Assembly (NCBI RefSeq): GCF_009905545.1
Contig: NZ_JAAALB010000013.1
Coordinates: forward strand, 93,723-157,722
DNA from: Cellulophaga sp. BC115SP
Lineage (GTDB): Bacteria > Bacteroidota > Bacteroidia > Cytophagales > Spirosomataceae
Length of the DNA stretch: 64,000 nucleotides
Direction of reading: 5' to 3'
Shown here in pieces: positions 60,624 to 64,000 of this stretch (within the stretch, counting starts at the first letter, position 1; every line of letters starts with the position of its first letter). The position numbers were made by a program, and so were the translations under genes. Under the pieces are notes generated by a model that searched no databases, had not been told where the DNA came from, and was given only the letters and a program-made list of their open reading frames with translations.

Positions 60624-61547
60624 ATGCACTATACGCTACATCAGCTCCAAGTTTTTTTGACAATTACTCAAACGCAAAGCATTACAAAGGCCGCTGAAGA
60701 GCTGCATTTGAGTCAGCCAGCAGTATCTATTCAATTGCGTAATTTTCAGGAACAGTTTGCCATTCCTCTCACCGAGGTAGTTGGGCGCAGACTTTTTGTG
60801 ACTGATTTTGGAAAAGAAATTGCCATTGCTGCTGAACGTATTCTCAACGAAGTTCATACCATTAATCACAAAACATTAGCGTATAAAGGGCAACTTGCGG
60901 GCAAGTTGAAAATATCTGTTGTATCTACAGGAAAATATATTATTCCCTATTTTCTAAATGATTTTTTGAAAATAAATCAAGGGGTAGAACTCAAACTTGA
61001 TGTGACCAACAAAATGAAAGTGGTTGAAAGTTTGGAACAAAACGAAGTAGATTTCTCCTTGGTTTCGGTACTGCCAGGACATCTTCAGATAGAGAAAATC
61101 GATTTGATGTCCAACAAACTCTACTTGATTGGTAACACAGAAGAGCAATTTAATGATTCTTTCTATGAGACTTCACTACTAGATTCCCTTCCTTTGATTT
61201 ACCGTGAGTATGGCTCAGGCACACGTCATGTCATGGAAGCGTATGTACAGGAAAACAAATTGCCGATTCACAAAAAAATGGAACTCACTTCTAACGAAGC
61301 AGTTAAACAAGCTGTTTTGGCTGGATTAGGCTATTCAATTATGCCTTTGATTGGTATTAAAAACGAATTATCTCATGGTGATTTACAAATTATTCCTGTA
61401 AAAGGTTTTCCGATTCAAAGTACTTGGCATATTATCTGGTTAAAGGGCAAAAACTTTTCTCCCGTAGCAAAAGCTTTTCTTCATTTTATCATACAAGAGA
61501 GAGTTAGGATTATAGATGAAAAATTTGGTTGGTGCAATCAGTATTAA
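60624..61547 (+). CDS. LysR family transcriptional regulator
   Basis: 307 residues from ATG 60624 (MHYTLHQLQVFL). The N-terminal winged HTH is TITQTQSITKAAEELHLSQPAVSIQLRNFQEQF. The C-terminal half is a periplasmic-binding-protein-like effector domain (IPYFLNDFLKINQGVELKLDV, LIYREYGSGTRHVME, VKQAVLAGLGYSIMPLIG). It is cytoplasmic; the effector is unknown. It is convergent with the lipoprotein gene and no divergent partner gene reveals a target. Confidence 0.93.
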   Translation: MHYTLHQLQVFLTITQTQSITKAAEELHLSQPAVSIQLRNFQEQFAIPLTEVVGRRLFVTDFGKEIAIAAERILNEVHTINHKTLAYKGQLAGKLKISVVSTGKYIIPYFLNDFLKINQGVELKLDVTNKMKVVESLEQNEVDFSLVSVLPGHLQIEKIDLMSNKLYLIGNTEEQFNDSFYETSLLDSLPLIYREYGSGTRHVMEAYVQENKLPIHKKMELTSNEAVKQAVLAGLGYSIMPLIGIKNELSHGDLQIIPVKGFPIQSTWHIIWLKGKNFSPVAKAFLHFIIQERVRIIDEKFGWCNQY

Positions 61548-61559
61548 GGCATTACACAA

Positions 61560-62330
61560 TTATTTACCTCTGTCAAACCAAATCATAATTTCATTACTTC
61601 CTACAGGATAAGACAATTGCATCAGCGGTGCCGACGACGTATAACGAATAAAGACGTCGCCTCTTATTGAGCTATTGGGCGCAATGACATTTTTAAGGAA
61701 AGTTTGATGTTGCCATACATCCTTTTGGGAGGAATATTGATCCATTCTCGAATAATACACGCTTCTGTCTATAGCGCCTTTGGTCAGTCCAAGTCTTAAC
61801 ATACTTTCTCCCAAAGCCATCGTATTTCTGGCTGAGATAGTTTCTCGATAACCCGACGATTTTGTTGCCCCTGCTACGAGTGTAACAGCACCTGCAATGG
61901 CTAAAATGGTATTTATGGTTTTGGCAGTCTTAATCCTTTTTTCCTCTTTCACCATTCTGTTATCTAGCTTAATGATTTCCTCAGTAGGGTCAATCGCCAA
62001 GTAGCCAACCTGCTCTTGTTCTCGATAAAAATAGGGCGTTTGATCCTCGTTGAAGGGCGTCAACCGAAAATCCTTTGGACTAACCAGCAAGTCATGATTG
62101 GTGCGATTAAACACCTCAATATCAAATACAGCATAGTCTTGGTACAAGCCAACAAATGACGCAACAACATCAACACTATCTTTTGATTCTTTTACAATAG
62201 TACGTCCATCGATGACAGTGCTATTGGTAGCACCGAAGGGTTCAAGATTAAAAACTTTAGTAGGCGCACATCCTGTCATCATTCCTACTGTGATTACAAC
62301 AATACTATATAAATAGGTTAACTTTTTCAT
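61560..62330 (-). CDS. Outer-membrane or periplasmic lipoprotein, unknown function
   Basis: 256 residues. The signal ends in the lipobox MMTGC (Cys21). The mature part has a beta-rich N-terminal half (VDVVASFVGLYQDYAVFDIEVFNRTNHDLLVSP, a pattern like proteins sensing envelope state) and a hydrophobic Gly/Ala stretch (AKTINTILAIAGAVTLVAGATKSSGY, about 137-160) that could be a membrane-associated helix. The tail has beta strands (GDVFIRYTSSAPLMQLSYPVG). No family recognised. Convergent with the LysR gene, with 12 bases between stops. Confidence 0.78.
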   Translation of the reverse strand: MKKLTYLYSIVVITVGMMTGCAPTKVFNLEPFGATNSTVIDGRTIVKESKDSVDVVASFVGLYQDYAVFDIEVFNRTNHDLLVSPKDFRLTPFNEDQTPYFYREQEQVGYLAIDPTEEIIKLDNRMVKEEKRIKTAKTINTILAIAGAVTLVAGATKSSGYRETISARNTMALGESMLRLGLTKGAIDRSVYYSRMDQYSSQKDVWQHQTFLKNVIAPNSSIRGDVFIRYTSSAPLMQLSYPVGSNEIMIWFDRGK

Positions 62331-62507
62331 GAGATTTTAAAGGTTATTTTATTGAAGACCACCAAGAAGCATTTTCCCCCTAACTGATTCATCATTAAGC
62401 TAAAATAAATTTTTCTTGGGTGGAAATAAACCAAGTAGGATAATTTATTAAATACTCTGGTTACCTTAGTCAAATTTTCAATTTAGTTAACTAATAATTT
62501 GTATTCT

Positions 62508-62888
62508 ATGCTCTTCAAAATCATCACCCTCGCAACCTGCTTGACTTGGAACAAAGGTCCAGAACCTACGCCAAAAGCGATTCCTATCAAAGGACTACTA
62601 CGACATGTAGTAGTGGTAACATTCAAAACTAATACTTCGATGGACCTGATACGAAAAGTTGATATTTCGTTCAAAAACCTGTCCAAATTATCTATGGTAA
62701 AGAGCTATGAATGGGGAATTGTAAAGGATGATAAAAACACCCAAAAGGTAAAGCATATTTATGTTACTACCTTCAAAAGTCAAAAAGAAGAAGATGCCTA
62801 TGGCAAATCGCCAGAGCACCAGAAACACATTAAATTAGGTGCAGAGAATATTGAGTCTGTAGAGGCCATAGACTATTTCTTACCTTAA
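62508..62888 (+). CDS. Dabb family (stress-responsive A/B barrel) protein
   Basis: 126 residues from ATG 62508. The N-terminal about 20 residues (MLFKIITLATCLTWN) look like a weak export or membrane signal, unusual for this mostly cytoplasmic family. The Dabb domain follows: LRHVVVVTFK, LSMVKSYEWGIVKDD, HIYVTTFKSQKEEDAYGKSPEHQKH and a terminal beta strand AIDYFLP. Dabb proteins form dimeric alpha/beta barrels and are linked to stress or act as small-molecule lyases. The substrate is unknown. It is followed by repeats only. Confidence 0.87.
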   Translation: MLFKIITLATCLTWNKGPEPTPKAIPIKGLLRHVVVVTFKTNTSMDLIRKVDISFKNLSKLSMVKSYEWGIVKDDKNTQKVKHIYVTTFKSQKEEDAYGKSPEHQKHIKLGAENIESVEAIDYFLP

Positions 62889-62932
62889 TTGAGTGAATTG
62901 AGATTTAGTAATTTCCTGAATTTCAATTATCT

Positions 62933-63050
62933 AGGCGTAATGCTTTGCGTTTAAAGAGGTATGTATCAAGCTGAAATATAGTATCAAAAAAGGCGTTCGA
63001 AAAACTAATTTCGACCGCCTTTGTTGATGAAAATTCGGGATGATTCATGT
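62933..63050 (+). repeat. Dispersed palindromic repeat, family B copy 4
   Basis: AGGCGTAATGCTTTGCGTTT (62933-62952), GTATCAAAAAAGG, a hairpin of AAAGGCG/CGCCTTT arms (about 62990-63022) and CGGGATGATTCATG at the right end. It shares order and words with copies at 6159, 24749 and 27251. It could also act as a terminator after the Dabb gene. Confidence 0.7.
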
Positions 63051-63120
63051 TTAGTTATGGTTGAGTTGAATTTTGCTTGATGATTAGAACTTTAAGTTAT
63101 CGTGCAAAATAAGATTGTTG

Positions 63121-63208
63121 CCTAGTTCGAGACTTAGTCTCGGACTATCTGTTGCTTCAGTTTATAAACTGTATAAAAAATAAGTCCAAGACTAAGTCTT
63201 GAACTAGG
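63121..63208. repeat. 26-bp inverted repeat sharing sequence with 5908-6043
   Basis: Arms 63121-63146 and 63183-63208 (CCTAGTTC..GGACT and its complement, 24 of 26 matching). The right arm with its flank (about 63166-63210) is nearly identical to part of the 5908-6043 element. With the next element it fills the 431-base gap before the last gene. Confidence 0.8.
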
Positions 63209-63226
63209 AATTTACTATCTTTTTAA

Positions 63227-63284
63227 AGCGCCGTAGGTGCGACAGAATCCAACATATTTTGTTTTCTGTCGCACCTACGGCGCT
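63227..63284. repeat. Perfect 21-bp inverted repeat
   Basis: AGCGCCGTAGGTGCGACAGA (63227-63246, plus A) returns inverted at 63264-63284 around a 16-base loop. It is GC-rich compared with its surroundings. A transcriptional terminator or palindromic mobile element are both possible; it lies 35 bases before the last gene. Confidence 0.8.
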
Positions 63285-63319
63285 CTTAAAGTGTTTATAT
63301 CTATGTTAGCTGATATTTT

Positions 63320-63925
63320 ATGACAGAGCCGTGGACAATAGAAGAAACAAATGAATACGACAAGTTATTTAGGACTTGTCTGACTTTCGTTGGACAAAAA
63401 ATCGAACAAATTTTCTTTTATTTGGACGAAGATGACATTGATTTTACTGAACAACCAAACGAATACGGTAAAAGCCTTTTAAATGCAATCGAAATTAAAA
63501 TTTCTGGACAGACATATTGTTTAGGCAACTTTTTCTTTGGTAAAAATTATAACGGACTGAATATTTTAGTGGGGAAAACGACTGATTTTGAAAACGTTGA
63601 AGACAAAAAACCTGTTGTTTATCCTTCTGAAATTGTTGGACGACAAATTACAAATACGGTAATTTATTGGACAAAATCGAATTGGGGAAAATATTTTGTA
63701 CCACAAGAAATCGAATTTAGAACTGAAAGCAGTTTTTTAATTTGTTCAGCTATTGAAGTAAATAATGGAGAGGTGAACTGCCCTTTAACAGATGAAATTC
63801 TTATAGTTGAAAATGAGTTGGGCTTGAAAAAATTTCGACTTGGTGAATATGGAATTGGTAAAAATGAAAGATATGTATTTGACAGTTTAGGCGAACTCTT
63901 GGAAAATGAAAAAAACATCAGCTAA
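63320..63925 (+). CDS. Hypothetical cytoplasmic protein
   Basis: 201 residues without signal peptide or membrane segment. It is acidic, with Glu/Asp/Asn-rich, mixed alpha/beta character (YDKLFRTCLTFVGQKIEQIF, CLGNFFFGKNYNGLNILVG, VYPSEIVGRQITNTVIYWTK). No family recognised. It is flanked on both sides by strong palindromes, and its base composition looks slightly more AT-rich than neighbouring genes, so it may have been acquired separately. Function cannot be assigned. Confidence 0.65.
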   Translation: MTEPWTIEETNEYDKLFRTCLTFVGQKIEQIFFYLDEDDIDFTEQPNEYGKSLLNAIEIKISGQTYCLGNFFFGKNYNGLNILVGKTTDFENVEDKKPVVYPSEIVGRQITNTVIYWTKSNWGKYFVPQEIEFRTESSFLICSAIEVNNGEVNCPLTDEILIVENELGLKKFRLGEYGIGKNERYVFDSLGELLENEKNIS

Positions 63926-63932
63926 TAGCTAA

Positions 63933-63967
63933 GGTTTCGTGGTGGCTGAAAGCCAAACCATGAAACC
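63933..63967 (+). repeat. Hairpin after the last gene
   Basis: GGTTTCGTGGT and ACCATGAAACC (one mismatch) with inner GGCT/AGCC arms around GAA, 8 bases after the stop. It has no T run. Its role is unknown. Confidence 0.5.
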
Positions 63968-64000
63968 AATGTTGAACTTAAGCTCTGGTAGCGGTCGGCT

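Noticed and set aside
63121..63284. Integron attC sites
   Set aside because: The palindromes lack the R'/R'' core GTTRRRY pattern in the right places and no integrase is present; only a loose resemblance.
1..64000. tRNA, rRNA, insertion sequence or prophage genes
   Set aside because: No cloverleaf, rRNA core, transposase, integrase or phage structural gene was recognised on either strand in the intergenic regions read.

Overview
The window looks like chromosome of an AT-rich member of the Bacteroidota, probably order Cytophagales (Flectobacillus/Arcicella/Emticicia-like; the genus is a guess). Supporting signs are type IX secretion (T9SS) C-terminal sorting domains, SprB-type repeats, a reg_prop/Y_Y_Y sensor kinase, a DUF5777 barrel protein, a bacillithiol-linked YtxJ protein, a carotenoid lycopene cyclase, promoters with the Bacteroidetes -7 box TAnnTTTG, and few Shine-Dalgarno sites. 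No tRNA, rRNA, CRISPR array, transposase or phage gene was seen.

Layout. 1-31 kb is mostly housekeeping and metabolism. It holds an lspA operon with a methyltransferase and an SGNH hydrolase (partial at the left edge), proline dehydrogenase, a DAHP synthase/chorismate mutase fusion, an OmpA-type lipoprotein, a ROK sugar kinase, rsgA, waaA, ytxJ, two OsmC proteins, lipA, a convergent pair of related membrane proteins, crtY, metK, a Tat-exported exo-rhamnogalacturonan-lyase-like protein, an Ada-like DNA repair/regulator protein, a sugar isomerase-like protein, a GMC oxidoreductase and an AraC regulator.

31.6-54.4 kb is the most unusual region: seven same-strand genes that look like one surface or adhesion locus. 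They encode an 1812-residue Ig/SprB-repeat T9SS cargo protein, an outer-membrane barrel, a 2686-residue surface protein ending in two bulb-type (mannose-binding-like) lectin domains, a fibronectin-III protein, an OmpA-like peptidoglycan-binding protein, a large sensor kinase and a LytTR response regulator. Three phased direct repeats sit upstream of the first gene and could be the regulator's operator.

54.7-59.8 kb holds an ECF sigma factor with a membrane-anchored barrel protein (possible anti-sigma), then a redox/envelope set: Rieske protein, DUF5777 barrel, YceI protein and a di-heme c-type cytochrome lipoprotein. The right end has a small secreted protein whose start lies in a long inverted repeat, a LysR regulator, a lipoprotein, a Dabb protein and an unknown gene.

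Intergenic regions are rich in palindromic, dispersed repeats. At least four families have two or more copies within these 64 kb, and several other single palindromes are present. They account for most of the gene-free stretches.
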